DNA of 64,000 nucleotides from Augochlora pura (Eukaryota; Arthropoda; Insecta; Hymenoptera; Halictidae), in contig NC_135776.1 in the NCBI RefSeq assembly GCF_028453695.1, forward strand, positions 13,152,663-13,216,662, given 5' to 3'. The notes under the pieces are model-generated. The model worked only from the letters and a program-made list of their open reading frames with translations. It was not told the origin of the DNA and searched no databases. Shown here piece by piece: positions 25,326-37,364 of this stretch; the stretch's first letter is position 1, and each line of letters begins with the position of its first letter. The translations under genes and the position numbers were made by a program.

Positions 25326-27662
25326 TAATAATTGGTCTATATAGAATTAAGATGAAAAGATGGCTTCTTGTATGCGCAAATACGTTTTGAAAGAGAAAAC
25401 TCAACGTTTACTTTTTCTTATGGAGACTTTTACCTTTGTTATTTATATAATTTTAAACGAGTAAAGAAAAATTAGTGTCATTGTTTTGTTCTCTGTTTCA
25501 TCCTTAGTATACTGATTTTTGAATCATGTAAATATTGTTTCCCGTTTGGTTTTTATGATTATTTTCCCAAACCCTAGTCAAACTGTGAAATTCGGCCGGT
25601 TATTCTCGCATAGGCACCTCTTTTTCGTCCGGCACTAAAAGGGTTAAGGCGTGGGATGGTGTGTCGCTGGTTCGATGAACACGCTTTGGTATTGAATGTG
25701 TTTTGCTTTATTGTAACAAACAACCAACACTTATTAAATGCCGTCGCTACGGCAGTACAGAGTGGTGCAGTAGTAGAGAGTGGATAAACTCTTTGGATTC
25801 TGTGTAGCTTCTGTCGTCTTCGTGGCTGTTCGCGTTCCACGAAGACTCTTATCCCTACCTTTTCGTACTAGGCGAACACCTATCAGCCAATCCGAAATTT
25901 GTTGCGGACGATCAAGTACCGCCCTTCGGAATGTTGTTTCCGAAGGACGATGCCTTGGGTTTTCCCCAAATTCGGTGGCTGCACAGGGTCGCTTGGCGTA
26001 CGGGGTTTATGATACGTCAAACGGCTATTGAGCACCAGGAGAAAGTCCAAGGGTCCGACGTCTCGTCTCGGGCTTGGCGTCTTTCTCCTGATTTATGGTG
26101 CCAGATGCTAACAACATGAAAATTGCCAAGAAGGCTCTGCAGCTCAAAAATAGCCAGGAAGTCACGTACGCATCGTAAACCCAATCGTTATAGAATCCTT
26201 AACAGGCAGTGATGGAATGATATTAAGCATTCATGGAACCAGCTCAGTATTAGCATGGTTTATTTAATCGACAGATTCGTTACATGTCTCAGAAATAGTA
26301 AGTAAAAAACTTAGTGTTCGATATTCTATCAATCGATATTACACTGACCGACAGAATCGTGGATTTTGTGGATTCATAGCGTACTTGAATATTAAAATTG
26401 TAATAAAGTACGGCTCTCACTAACTACTATCGTTTCGGTTTCGACCTAATACAACCATGGATGAAAAGAAAACTAATTTCCGCTTGTTTCTCAATTTCGA
26501 AAATCAATTCATGGGACACGCGAATTGACCGTCTGTACACTCAGCTTGATGGCGATCCAAACGAATATTAATTGTGAAATCACGCCAATTTCTATTCGAT
26601 AACGAACAACAATTGCTCTTCGCAGTTTCGTGGAGTTTGTTAATTTGACTGTTGCGAAGTTTTATGCGAATCTTGCAGGTGACCATTTGCGTTTGCTTTA
26701 TACATGCATACGGATATTTGAAATCAGTCAATCGGACCTTCGACTTGCGCCAGTAATTTTACACATTTATCTGGACGTTCGCGAATGATTTAAGTCCTAC
26801 TACAAACATACTGAGAGACGCCAACACATTGAAGTAGTTTCCTCGACGCAGTTGGACAGCTGATCTAATCGTTGAGTTTATTAACGATGTTCGGAGAACA
26901 TTTGACGCGGTTACAAACTTTTGAACGCCTGCGTACATACGATGGGTCGAAAGATTCTGAATATTGTTCAAAGTCTTTCGTAAACTTTACAGTAGCTATA
27001 CAGATTCTTTCCGACATTTAAATAGAATGTAAATGACTTCGAAAATGGTAAAATATAATTGAACTTACGATTATGCTTGTACTTTATCGGTACTGAACTT
27101 TAAAGAATCCGATGATTATCTCTTTATTGTTAAGTATATGTATAATTATTCGTATTGACTTTACTTGTAAATGTTGGAATATATTCAAAATCATATAATA
27201 CTGTAAAGTATTGAAATTGAATTATATTCGATCGTAAATGATACAGGAAATACGTGTGTATAAAAGCAGATTTTTCGTGTTCCTTGTATTTATGTGTTAG
27301 ATATTGTGAGTTTGTTCCCGAATTGAGACTCCGCTAATTAGCCTCGACGAATTTTTATTCACTACATACGAATCTAGAAAACGTTTTTGCCGTCACAATT
27401 TTTGAGAAATTCAATTTTGGGACAAAGTGGAGCTTTCAGGTTTAACGATTTTTCATGTCATCACCGTGAAAGCAGCACACGTGTTTTCCACATAACACTA
27501 TTCGGTAGATTCTCTGAACTGCGACGCTGTGTTCTACGATTTTAAGCATTTCAACATATTTGAACGCGTTCGACGACGAATAGTACACTAGAAACAGGGC
27601 GCACAGTTTTAGTTCAAGGCGGAGCAATAAGATAGATTCGGTTTTTAATTAACACATTGAGA

Positions 27663-27689
27663 AAATTGAGCAAATTGTGCAAATTGAGC
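27663..27689. repeat. 9-bp tandem repeat, 3 units
   Basis: AAATTGAGC, AAATTGTGC and AAATTGAGC lie head to tail, followed by AATGC. Short and AT-rich; no function apparent. Confidence 0.8.
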
Positions 27690-28639
27690 AATGCATACGG
27701 ATATGTATCTTACAGAAAATGCATTTAATATCGAGTCGATTTATTAATGTTTAGGGTGAAGTCTTATGCTCGTTGATGTCCTGTCTTTTTTTTTAATATT
27801 CTTAGAAAACGAAATTTTATTAAAAAATAAAAAATTTGAGGAAATCTAGAAATTGTAACAATAAGAAATTTTTTATGTTTACACTTTCCATGCCATCGTT
27901 ATCCCGCGCTATTCGAAATTCTAATTATATTATACACGATTCATGGAAGCATATTTATGAAACGATTCGACAATAAATCGATCACAGATTTTCAATGCGT
28001 TTAAGCGATAAATACTCGAAGTATCTTGAAGAACGTGGAACTTTAAATGTGGCAGCAAGCAGTTTGACGTATTTATCAAAGCAACTTGATGGCTCGTGAT
28101 TCCATCGCCGTATAACTGGAAAACATATTGCCCTCTCACTTATTGATTGCATGCTGTATTAACCGTCGGCTGGCGAAAATTTATTTAAATGCTCCGAATG
28201 TTTTCCGAGTGAAACAACATTATATTGATTGCTACGCAATCAATGATGCAAGCGGAACACATAGTTATTCCGCGTGGAAAAGTAAATCGAAAATTTCTAG
28301 TATGACTCGGCTGTAGAAAGCTTTGTTCTCGCGAGAATTAATGTTTACATTTTCATTTATATTTCATTTACACTTTTTCTTCACTAGTTTGGACAAATCC
28401 CCATTCAAAAGGTCAAGACTTTTTTCAGGATCGCTGTTCTTTACATTCCTGAAGGAAATTAATTTAATAAATGACGGAAGAAAGTTTAATCGATAAAACT
28501 TTAAAATGTAATCAATTTTGCTTTTAGAGAGGATGCGCTATTTACATAAATCGATAACGCTGTTAAAAATGTATTTCGCAATTATGAAAATTATGTACAG
28601 CTGCATAAACAGATCGAATAATATCATATTTCGTAATGG

Positions 28640-28790
28640 AATGTATAAACATGTTGAAAGATATTATTGTATATTTGCTAAATAAAGTGTATAAATAAGT
28701 TTAGAAATATTATATTCTTAACGGAATGTATCAACTAATTCAGAAGTGATATGTTTCTTAGTGAAATGTATAAAGAAAATTAAAAAATGT
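28640..28790. repeat. Degenerate ~40-46 bp tandem repeat
   Basis: Four spaced copies of a core like AATGTATAAA occur at about 28641, 28687, 28726 and 28766. Each is followed by a GAAATAT- or GTGATAT-type segment. The array is heavily diverged and AT-rich, so unit borders are uncertain. Confidence 0.45.
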
Positions 28791-31700
28791 GAAATTCGAA
28801 GCATTCTTTGAAGAAATTGGGAGCAGCGGAGAAATTGTTTTAGTCTTCTGTTTCCGTGTTTTTCTTTCACCGTGAGTTTCTGTATTCTAAGAAGGATGGT
28901 GCTGCTTACACAATACGTATGGGTGGAGGGCAAGGCTATTGCACTCGTGGAATTAGGCAGTTCCATTTCCATTAAGTCGCGAAATCAGTTTCAGTAGCTT
29001 AGGTTCCTTATCTTCGGAAACATACGTTCTCGATGCTGTCCAACTGCGCGTTACAGAAACTTTGGGTAGGAAACGCGTCGAACACGTAGCTGATGGTGTA
29101 TGGAACATTTATTCCTTTCGACGCGCCACCTGGGAACGCAGCGTGCCTAGTCCTAGAACTTATCGAGTCTATTATACGTACACGGATATGTGGTGGCCTC
29201 GTATGTCGATCCAAAATCAACGATCCGCCTCGGTGAACCCGTTTTAAGGTAACTCCGTAAATCTCGCTGAATTTTTCCGTGCCCCGGCGCTTGTTATCCG
29301 ACATTTCGACCATAGGGGATGTTAAAATCAAAATCTAGACCACGGTTTTCCCCACGGTTTCTCTGTTCACCGTTCACATCTGACCGTTTCTATTATGTGA
29401 ATATGTTCAAGTGCTCGTGTGATCTTCGAACCGTAAAATGTCAGTCTCGAAACACAGAGAGCAAACTAATGGGAGGCTGAATTTTTCCACCAACCCAAAT
29501 CTCTTTGAACGGACGAACTATGACGCTAGACAATTTATTAAATTTAATTATTTTTCCAGTGTGCTTCTCATTTCAGCCATTTCGTGAATACGTTTAGAAT
29601 CGCTTTTATTGTACGTCTGAAAAATATTCTGCTCCTTCGCTGCAGTCGTTTTGTGAAAACATTTGAATTAAATTTTTAATTGTACGTGTGGAAAATGCGA
29701 TTGAAGCGAACAGTCTCTATGGAATGTAGCAAGTACACTACGATCCAAAAATTCGTCGTACATATTTTTCAACGTAAATTTACATGGTCATAGTACTCTC
29801 CAATGACCGAAATTTTCTAAGTCTTTACGTTCACGCGAACTTCGACGTGTCCGACGGATATTTCTCTGTGAATCATCTTTTCCGGTTAATTTTTGATATC
29901 TTTCATCGAACCTGTCCCGGCTTTCCATTTTCGCGTCAACACCGTTCCGCGCTACAATTACGAATGTTTCGAAAATTCAGCGAATCGAGGCCACAAAAGG
30001 GCGGTTCAAAAATGCTTGGGGAACGGCTGAAATTGTCAAGCGCAGCTTAAAATTCTCTCCCGATGCGTGACATATTATATAAATCGAATAAAACATGTTC
30101 GAACGTTTGAGGTTCCGTAAAAACGTGCGCGAATTTGGGCCAACCCTCAATATTTATTTCTCTGCTCCAGCTCGCTACAAAAAGGAAAAACACTTGCGGA
30201 CTGGTGACCTAGAAATCAAACTAACTCCTACGAATTTTATCTCGTCGCTCGGTTTACAGAAAAACGTGGTTGTAGTTTGTTTATCCGCATGAAGGGCAAA
30301 CTTCAAGAATTCACGTGGAAGACCGTAACCGGGGCTATTTGCAATTTGTTACAAAAAACGAACGGATCTCGTGTATTACGTAAAAATAGCGGTTTAACGG
30401 TATTTTGCACTTCCGGTATGAATTGAAAGAATTTCGGACACGGGATTTTTTGTGGGGCCATAGGGTTTGTTCTCGTTGAACTTGTTTTCGACCGGCGAGC
30501 AAGTTGTTTTACATCTTTCTTCACTTTTTATATTGTAAAATATACGAGCATGTGCAACGAAACGAATTTAATACCACTTTTTTAAAGTAAAAAATAGCTT
30601 TTTTAGTATTAGCTTTATCGCATTAATAAGGTGCAAATAGTGTAACAGAATATAGAAATTCTTCAAATATTTTTGCTGTTTTCTAATCTACCGGGGTGTA
30701 GCGTAACTCACACTATTGCAAATTAATCCTAGAAATTATCACAATCTAGCGTGGAAAACTTCTTTCTTTGTATGCGGATTCAATTTAATGATTCTGCTTT
30801 TTTACTATTTTGGCGTAGTTTTTCTTCCGCAAATCGGATTTTTGGTTTATACGAAGGGAAGAGCGATACACTAACGATCTCGTTGTTTTTTCTTTCACAT
30901 CGTGCCAAATATCTCTTCCCAATTAATCTTTAATTTCCTATGAACGTTTTTTACTGTTGTATTTCGAATACAAATTTTTCCGCTATCATCAACAAAAGGA
31001 GGAAGGTTTTCAATTTTTCATAGTACATATCATACAGATAATACATAGTTGAATGTACTATCACTTTGTCTCACTATTTGTATTCCCATAAAAAAATCTT
31101 CCTTTTTTTCACATAAGTTTATTTAGATTGTCGAAATTCCAACCTATTTCATTTGTATATATTCATAGTGGTACTATGCAAGTTTTTTTTGTATAAAAAG
31201 AAAACCTTGGTTGCAACGTGAAACAAGTAAAAATTATGTTAATTTCAAAGCGCGCTATCTTTTTATCCCGGAAGGTGGTAATGTACCACGAGTAAATTCG
31301 TAGGAAAATGAAATAACGTTAGCGAGAAACGCGTTCCGCCAACCGCGGCTGTCAGTTTTACGAGATCGTCCGGTGCATGAAGATTAGAAAAAAATTCGCG
31401 CGTCCCGCCGATTCGGTGTTCATCGACGAATCTCGCGGCTCCCATAAACTCAATGAAGTCCAAAATATTTGTCTGGCGGAATTGCAGGCGAACGGGGGCG
31501 GGAAAAGACAACAGCCCGCTTCCGACATCCGAGCGGAATTCCGGGCCGAGGTTTTGTCGTAATATTCGGGTCACGGTGGATCCGAAGCGCGGAAAATACG
31601 TTGCTTCTTATCCAAGAATCCACGAAAACCGCGGCGTTGTTCTCAACTTGGTGCCGCATAAACGTTCCCAGTCATTCGGGATTCGTGTTTACGGTTGGCA

Positions 31701-34700
31701 AAAGGAATACCAAGGATAAGCAGGGTAATGCTTTCTCGCGTTGATGGCGCTTGTAAACGAGCCGTTCGCGTATTACCGCACGATACCGTGTTCGACGCGT
31801 TCCACCCGCGAATTTTCCTATCCCCCCATTGACGCTGCTATTGTTCGCCGGGTTCCTTGAAACTTCGGAGCTCTAATCTCTAACGGACTTGGCCGAATCG
31901 AAAGTAAATTGTTTCGCAAGAGGTAGCAAGATTTCGAGAGCTCCGGTAAATGACGACAATTAAACCGTCGCCCAGTCTCGCGTTTGCCCGATAGTATCCA
32001 CTAATATATTTATAGTATTCCGACTCGGAGAAAATAATTATAAGCAAGTAAAAATTACTAAATACATATTCGAAACATTGTTTTTTCAAAACAGCGGTAT
32101 CATCGTGTTATCGTCAGCAATAAAAGTACATTAAATTTCACTTCGGTCAGTCGAATGGTTATCGAGAAAAAGGAACATCTGTGTTGTCGTCGTTAAAACT
32201 GTGCACCACTGTTGCCTTCCATCAGGGTATATATTAAACTGGCGGAATAAAATTACGACTGGGTGAACACGAATAACAAAGAAACGCAATTAGGATATGG
32301 AAATGGTTCCTTCCAGCCGAATTGATGGACTTTTTATCGTCGAACCGGTCTAGGTTAATTATTGCATGTTAATTGAATAGCTTGTAATTCGCAATATAGG
32401 TAGGGAAACAGCTCTTCTTTTGCTTGGTTAATTAACTGACTGCTTCGTAGGTTAATAAATGCTAGTTAATTAAAGATTTTCTGCGGCATCAGACATGGAT
32501 ATTAAATTTTTTGTCGTTTTTATGAGCATGTACCATGTTCGTATTGAGATTTTAATTAGGGAACCGGATGCTTCATGTTTCATGAAGGAATTCATTGTTT
32601 TACAATTGTTGCCGGTTAATTTCTTCTCGCTGAAAATTAGTTTATTCTTTTTACAGTTAGTTCTAAAGAACAACACATTCTCACTTCTATTGAAGTCATT
32701 ATCTGTATCGTAACTAAAAGAAACGTTTGTTGCTAATTTGGAATAAAATATAATCTCTATAGCCCTGTCTGTTAGTCCAAAAATGTTTAAATTATCAAAT
32801 GGAATAGTAATGTAACGAATACAATATTCCTGAAGGTAAATATGTGTAGGCAGTGTTATCTTATTCTACTTGGCTGAGCAACCACTGACTCATTCTACTA
32901 CTTCGCCGTTCGGAATTTATACTGTGAACTTTACAGGCAACGAAACGCGTCACACAATTTAACTCTGTTCAACAATAATTTATTATAGCCACGGTGATCA
33001 GACTGTTGCAGCACTAACTTAAAGAAAAATGTTTTCTTTCATCAAATGGACGGGCAAAATGGTTACTGCATGAAATGGGACATCAAAGTTTTAGAATGTT
33101 CCGAGCCAAGGCATAAAAAAGAAAATCGTAAAACAAAAGCGGTTAGTATTTTAATGTTTTAGTAACCGTGTTCCAATTATTGTAACTTACACAGTCCTGG
33201 ATACACGTGTAGATAATGGGGTAAATGAATTTTATGATGCATCCAACTTGTGGTGAATAAGCTGGTGCTAATTAACATTTATTCATATTGTTTTAAACGT
33301 TCCTCGAAGCATTAAATTAAATGAAAACTTTTGCTTCATTTTCTGATTTTTATTTCAATTATTTAAAGTAGGAGATTAAACATGGTTGCCTCATAATTTT
33401 AACAATTAAACCGCACCTTGACCCGTTTACAATTTTTACATACATTTTTTGGGGGAAGAAATTAACACTTTGGTGACAAATAAGGACAGAAAATTTGGCG
33501 GAATTATGTTCCTTTTAAATGATAAGAATTCGTGATAAATTGATAGACGTTGATATGGAAACAATTCGGTTTTCGATCTTGATTTACGTTTATAATAATT
33601 GAAGTTTACCTCGATATGTTCAGTTTAGCGATAGAGTAATTCAAGAAGGAAAAATAGAAAAAAACAAAACTTTAAGAAATTAGTTTAATAAAATCATAGC
33701 GAAGATGAAATGTGGAGCAACAATCGATATTAATTGCGAGGAACAAACAGTAAATTTTAATCGTCGAAATTTGAGAATCTGTTAACTAGAATTATTGAAG
33801 TGCGTTCGTAGTTCGGTATGATGAAGAAAGGGTATAAAAATTCTGCGTTATACCGGCGTCTCATAAAAACAGGTAATGGCTACCGTAAAAAGTTTCGTAC
33901 GGAAGTATTCGCGTAACCTGTTTTTATTGTATTATAAAAAATGCTGCAGCGTGGAAGTTGCGAGATGATTCAAAAACCGACGATTAAAATTAATTTTATT
34001 TTTAATCATCTCTAAAGAATTTCTCCGGAATGTAGAGATCAATAAACGTGGCTGATTACGAATCGCTATTGGTGCAGAGATACTCTACATTATTAACATT
34101 TACCTAGCTTATCTGCTGGTAATCAGTGACTAATTATATTAATTATAAACAATTATTTACACTCCTCTATAAACATCGTATAAATGCCTCCTAATTACGA
34201 GTTACTACTAACACCTCTAAATTTTGTTTATAGAAACTCATTCTCGTAAAAATACAGACACAAAGTCGCACTCCTTGTAGACTCTCGTAATTACACAGCA
34301 AGTTATTGTTCCTTGTACACAGTAGTACGATATCAATTATCCCGTCAATTCTTTTAAAGAATATCCGACCAATCGTGTCTGCGTTTCTGCAACGTAAAGA
34401 GAAAGAGAACTGTATTTTAGTCGTTTCGTATCGCGGCAACGATAAAGTCGAGCTGCTTCTTTATTAAGCGTCATAAATCATGCTATCCCGGCGAAGTAAA
34501 TTCCACAGTCGTCGTAAATAAAGAAGGCAAGAAGTTGTTAAGGCTGGGAACATAATGGTAACAAAATGTCATCGTAGAACGAAGGACAGCGTAATCCAAG
34601 AGATCATCAATTCTCATAATTATCGAGCTTCTTTCGCGTTCATTGCGCGAACTGTGATGCCGTAACCGTAAACACACTCCGCTTCTCAGCATGGTAAGAT

Positions 34701-36376
34701 AAGTCGGATAACGTTGGTAACGGACAGGGGACTTTCTTAAACCACAAAGTGATTCATCGAATCAAAAAGAAAGGAACACGGTTATCCGAAACACAAAGGC
34801 TCCAGGATCGACGAAGACAACGGCGCTAAACCGGTCCCTATTAATTTCTCTGGTCCTTTCGTAGGTTGGTCGTTTGTCATTGTCAGACGATACTATTAAC
34901 CTCGAGTGCCGCTGTGCGCCGTTTGATCGGGAAAATTATTGCGGCTGCATGTGAAATTGTCACGGTACAGGTAGCGTTCATGAAAGACTGCTTTCATCAT
35001 GATAGCACCACAGCAGGCATGTGCGGTCGGACTTCAAAGCTGTAATTTCTAACCGATTCGTCGGAATTGAAATTCAACTTGTTCGCATGGAAGATTTGGC
35101 GAATCGCATAAAATGCCGTCGGAATTTAGTCGTTCAATAAAATCAGTTTTGTTTGAAATTATAAATCACGTTAACTAATTACACTCGAACCCTTCACGCA
35201 CCAAAGTATTTGCTCCCCTTTATTTAAGTTGCGAATGTTAGCGACAATTGAATCACCGTTCTAATGAAATGGACCTTTTCTCGATATAGAAGATTATGTT
35301 ACATAAGGTAGACATTTTTCGGTGCACAGAAAACGAATCAAATGCATGGCCTTTTATCTCCGAATTGACTGCAATCATCAAATTCATATTTACAGACCCG
35401 TCGGTAGGAATTAAACGTTTTGACAGAAAATAGCAAGCTTTAGAACATCGCGAAAGTGACGACAATTAACCAGCCCATCGTTCGAACGGAACAATTAGTC
35501 TTTTCCGGAATAATAGCGAACCAGCTTTCCTAATCCCTTGAATTGCGAAAACGCGTGGGTCTCCGTTCCCTTCGAAACAATAGTAAATCCCCTGAAGACG
35601 AAACGATCCAAGATGCGTGGGACCGTATGTGGCACCGGTTGAAAATACAGCGACACCGAGCGTTACCCAAAAACGTGTCGCGTGCCGGAGCTGGCGAAGG
35701 TCCAACGCTACTGCGAACAATGACACCGGGACCGTTCGTGTCCTTGATGATAGTCGCCGCAGAGCGTCTGGTGGATCGCACCGAGTCCAACTGTCTCATA
35801 CTAAACACCCATTTACATGTCGACGAGTTTTCTCGCGTAGATTTCGTGGAGCTCTCTCGGCCGTCCGATCTTGCTCTGCCGAAACGAAAGAGGACGATCT
35901 AACATAGTCTGTAGAGCCTGCGTGGTCCAGAAGCCGCGCGAACCTCGCATGGCGAACCGTGCTAGTCACTGTCGAACAGTCTCCACTGGTGCTTGGCTCG
36001 ATAGACACGCGGCATTTTCTACAGATACAAACAAGAAGCCGTGAACACTGATCGCTGTTAGACACACTGCAGATTTGACTATTCCTCGAGTCGCGGGCAG
36101 ATCTTCTGGCTCAGTGCTGTCCTCGGTACGGGACCCTCGCGAGTCGGCATCCTCTTCATCTGGCTAAACCAGACCACAGATAAGATATCGAGTTACTGCG
36201 TCGTTTCGTGCCCGGAGCATGCTGGTCAGGATATTGTTTGTGTCTCGTTTGTCTGCCGTGAACAGCACTGTTCTAGCTGGAATCCTCGAGGTGTCCACAT
36301 AGAGAACGTGTACTGAGGGTTCCCAGCGGTCACTAGCCTGGTTCGTGGTTTCCTCGACGGCCGCTGATCTGCCTGG

Positions 36377-36449
36377 CCTCTCTTTCTCTCTCACTCTCTC
36401 TCTCTCACTCTCTCTTACACACTCTCTCTCTCTCTTTCTCTCTCTCTCC
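36377..36449. repeat. Long CT/GA microsatellite
   Basis: About 70 bp of interrupted (CT)n on the plus strand, (GA)n on the minus. It lies some 220 bp inside the putative intron that follows the signal-peptide exon. GA-rich tracts can bind GAGA-type factors in insects, but simple slippage explains it equally well. Confidence 0.85.
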
Positions 36450-36667
36450 CGGTTGATCAGGGAAAAGAAAGATCAAAGGTGATATATGATGTGGGGAGGA
36501 TGGGGGGCACAAGGTGCTTACTGTTGTTGATTGAGACGCTTCCTTCCTGACTTCCTTGCCGCTGTTTCCGTTCCCGCTGTCCGTTCGGTCTCTTTTGCTC
36601 GATTAAATAATGGGGAAACGACCTTCGGTTCTGTTCTTATTGGGAAGTTCCGTGATCGACCAGTCAC

Positions 36668-36773
36668 CTCGCGAACGAACCGGCGTGCAGAAGCAACAGG
36701 AGCAACGCGAGCGTTCTCGTCGCCGCGCCGCTGTTGCTCGAGTTCCCATGCTGCATCGCCGCCGGATGCTCCC
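36668..36773 (-). CDS. Exon with start codon and signal peptide of an unidentified secreted/membrane protein (partial)
   Basis: On the minus strand, TGCTATTTGTTTCAG forms a good splice acceptor ending at 36774. The exon then has 17 bases of 5' UTR, an ATG at 36756-36754 and 29 codons. The peptide starts MQHGNSS, has an arginine just before the hydrophobic core and then ALLLLLLHAGSFA, a classic signal peptide with small residues at a likely cleavage site. It ends GCGAG|GTGACT, a plausible donor that leaves a phase-2 intron. An upstream donor-like GGCAG|GTGACC near 36927 would make a short first intron of about 150 bases. The mature protein must lie in further exons at lower coordinates, which I could not identify. 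A second minus-strand frame (36518-36934) also spans this exon, but its peptide has no recognisable feature. Confidence 0.5.
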
Positions 36774-37146
36774 CTGAAACAAATAGCAGGCAGGGAATTA
36801 CGACGGGATCCGAACTCGTGACAACTGATCGTGACACGCGGGGGACACCCGTGTCGACGCTGGCTCTCCTTGTGGAGTTGCAAAATGTTTTTACTGTCAG
36901 CCGCAGCGATTCCGTAAACTGGGTCACCTGCCACTCGTTTGTCAACGAATTTTAAGACGGTGGCACGAACGTGTACGTATTTCTCAGTATTGCAGGGGTT
37001 AACGGAATATTAGAATCGACCAATTCATCATCCACCTTCACAAGTTGACAATAGACTAGTGAATTCTATATTTTATCATTGCGTTATTGTTGACGTAACG
37101 TTGAAAAATAAAAAAGTCAAAATTACTTGGACAGTTCAATTAAATT
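36774..37146. other. Putative short intron / 5' flank of the signal-peptide exon
   Basis: Holds the acceptor tract next to 36774 and a donor-like motif near 36927 on the minus strand. A lone TTAACCCCTGCAATACTGAG motif (minus strand, ending near 36991) resembles a piggyBac-type end but has no partner. Nothing else is recognised. Confidence 0.35.
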
Positions 37147-37364
37147 GCCCTCAGGGTTGCGACCGGTTGAGGTTTGATAGCCGGTTGTAGGATGGGCTTT
37201 AGCGAACCCAAGGTGCCGAAGCTATAACGTAGGAGTAATGATACTAACTATCGGGCACCGTTTTAACCGTTCCCGAAGTGACGGATGTTGAGAATTGATA
37301 TACCGAAACTCCCATCCAAGCACGTACACACAGCTTTGGTTGCTAAGCATAGATCGCAGAGGGT
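37147..37364 (-). repeat. Candidate 5S-rRNA-derived SINE, copy A
   Basis: Read on the minus strand from 37364, the head contains GATCTATGCTTAGCA and, 20 bases further on, CTTGGATGGGAG. In eukaryotic 5S rRNA the internal promoter has TTAAGCA or CTAAGCA about 21 bases before CTTGGATGGG (box A to box C), so both motifs and their spacing match. The rest of 5S is not recognisable. It is followed by a ~95-bp tail (37240-37147) containing CACCTTGGGTTCGCTAA, which recurs at 62863-62957. A 5S-like head plus a dispersed tail is the structure of SINE3-type elements. An unclassified repeat with a chance 5S match remains possible. Confidence 0.45.

Larger units (their letters stand above)
24652..25643 (-). 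mobile_element. piggyBac-family element, internally deleted/decayed (992 bp)
   Basis: A perfect 19-bp terminal inverted repeat (CCCTTTTAGTGCCGGACGA at 24652-24670 and its complement at 25625-25643) is flanked by TTAA on both sides (24648-24651 and 25644-25647). These are the diagnostic features of piggyBac transposons. Just inside the left end, an 18-bp palindrome ACGACGATATATCGTCGT occurs twice (24667-24684 and 24709-24726), each preceded by AGTGCC plus two or three bases. The interior keeps a decayed transposase tail on the minus strand, ending 90 bp from the left end as expected for this layout. A 28-bp direct duplication lies at 25270-25325. The perfect TIRs suggest the copy was mobilised in trans fairly recently. 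Confidence 0.85.
25648..35480. other. Non-coding stretch, no gene recognised
   Basis: Mostly AT-rich, with GC-richer patches at 29050-29330 and 31320-31870. Those patches carry overlapping open frames on both strands, the typical shadow of CpG-rich non-coding DNA. No frame shows a domain, a signal peptide with splice context, or a tandem motif. Short degenerate repeats at 27663 and 28640 are listed separately. Confidence 0.5.

Noticed and set aside
35543..35902. 119-codon plus-strand open frame
   Set aside because: Several frames on both strands are open across the same CpG-rich block; no motif distinguishes this one.
36518..36934. 138-codon minus-strand open frame
   Set aside because: It overlaps the signal-peptide exon in another frame, ends at a donor-like CAACA|GTAAGC, and has only low-information basic/serine-rich content. 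The exon with splice signals and signal peptide explains the locus better.
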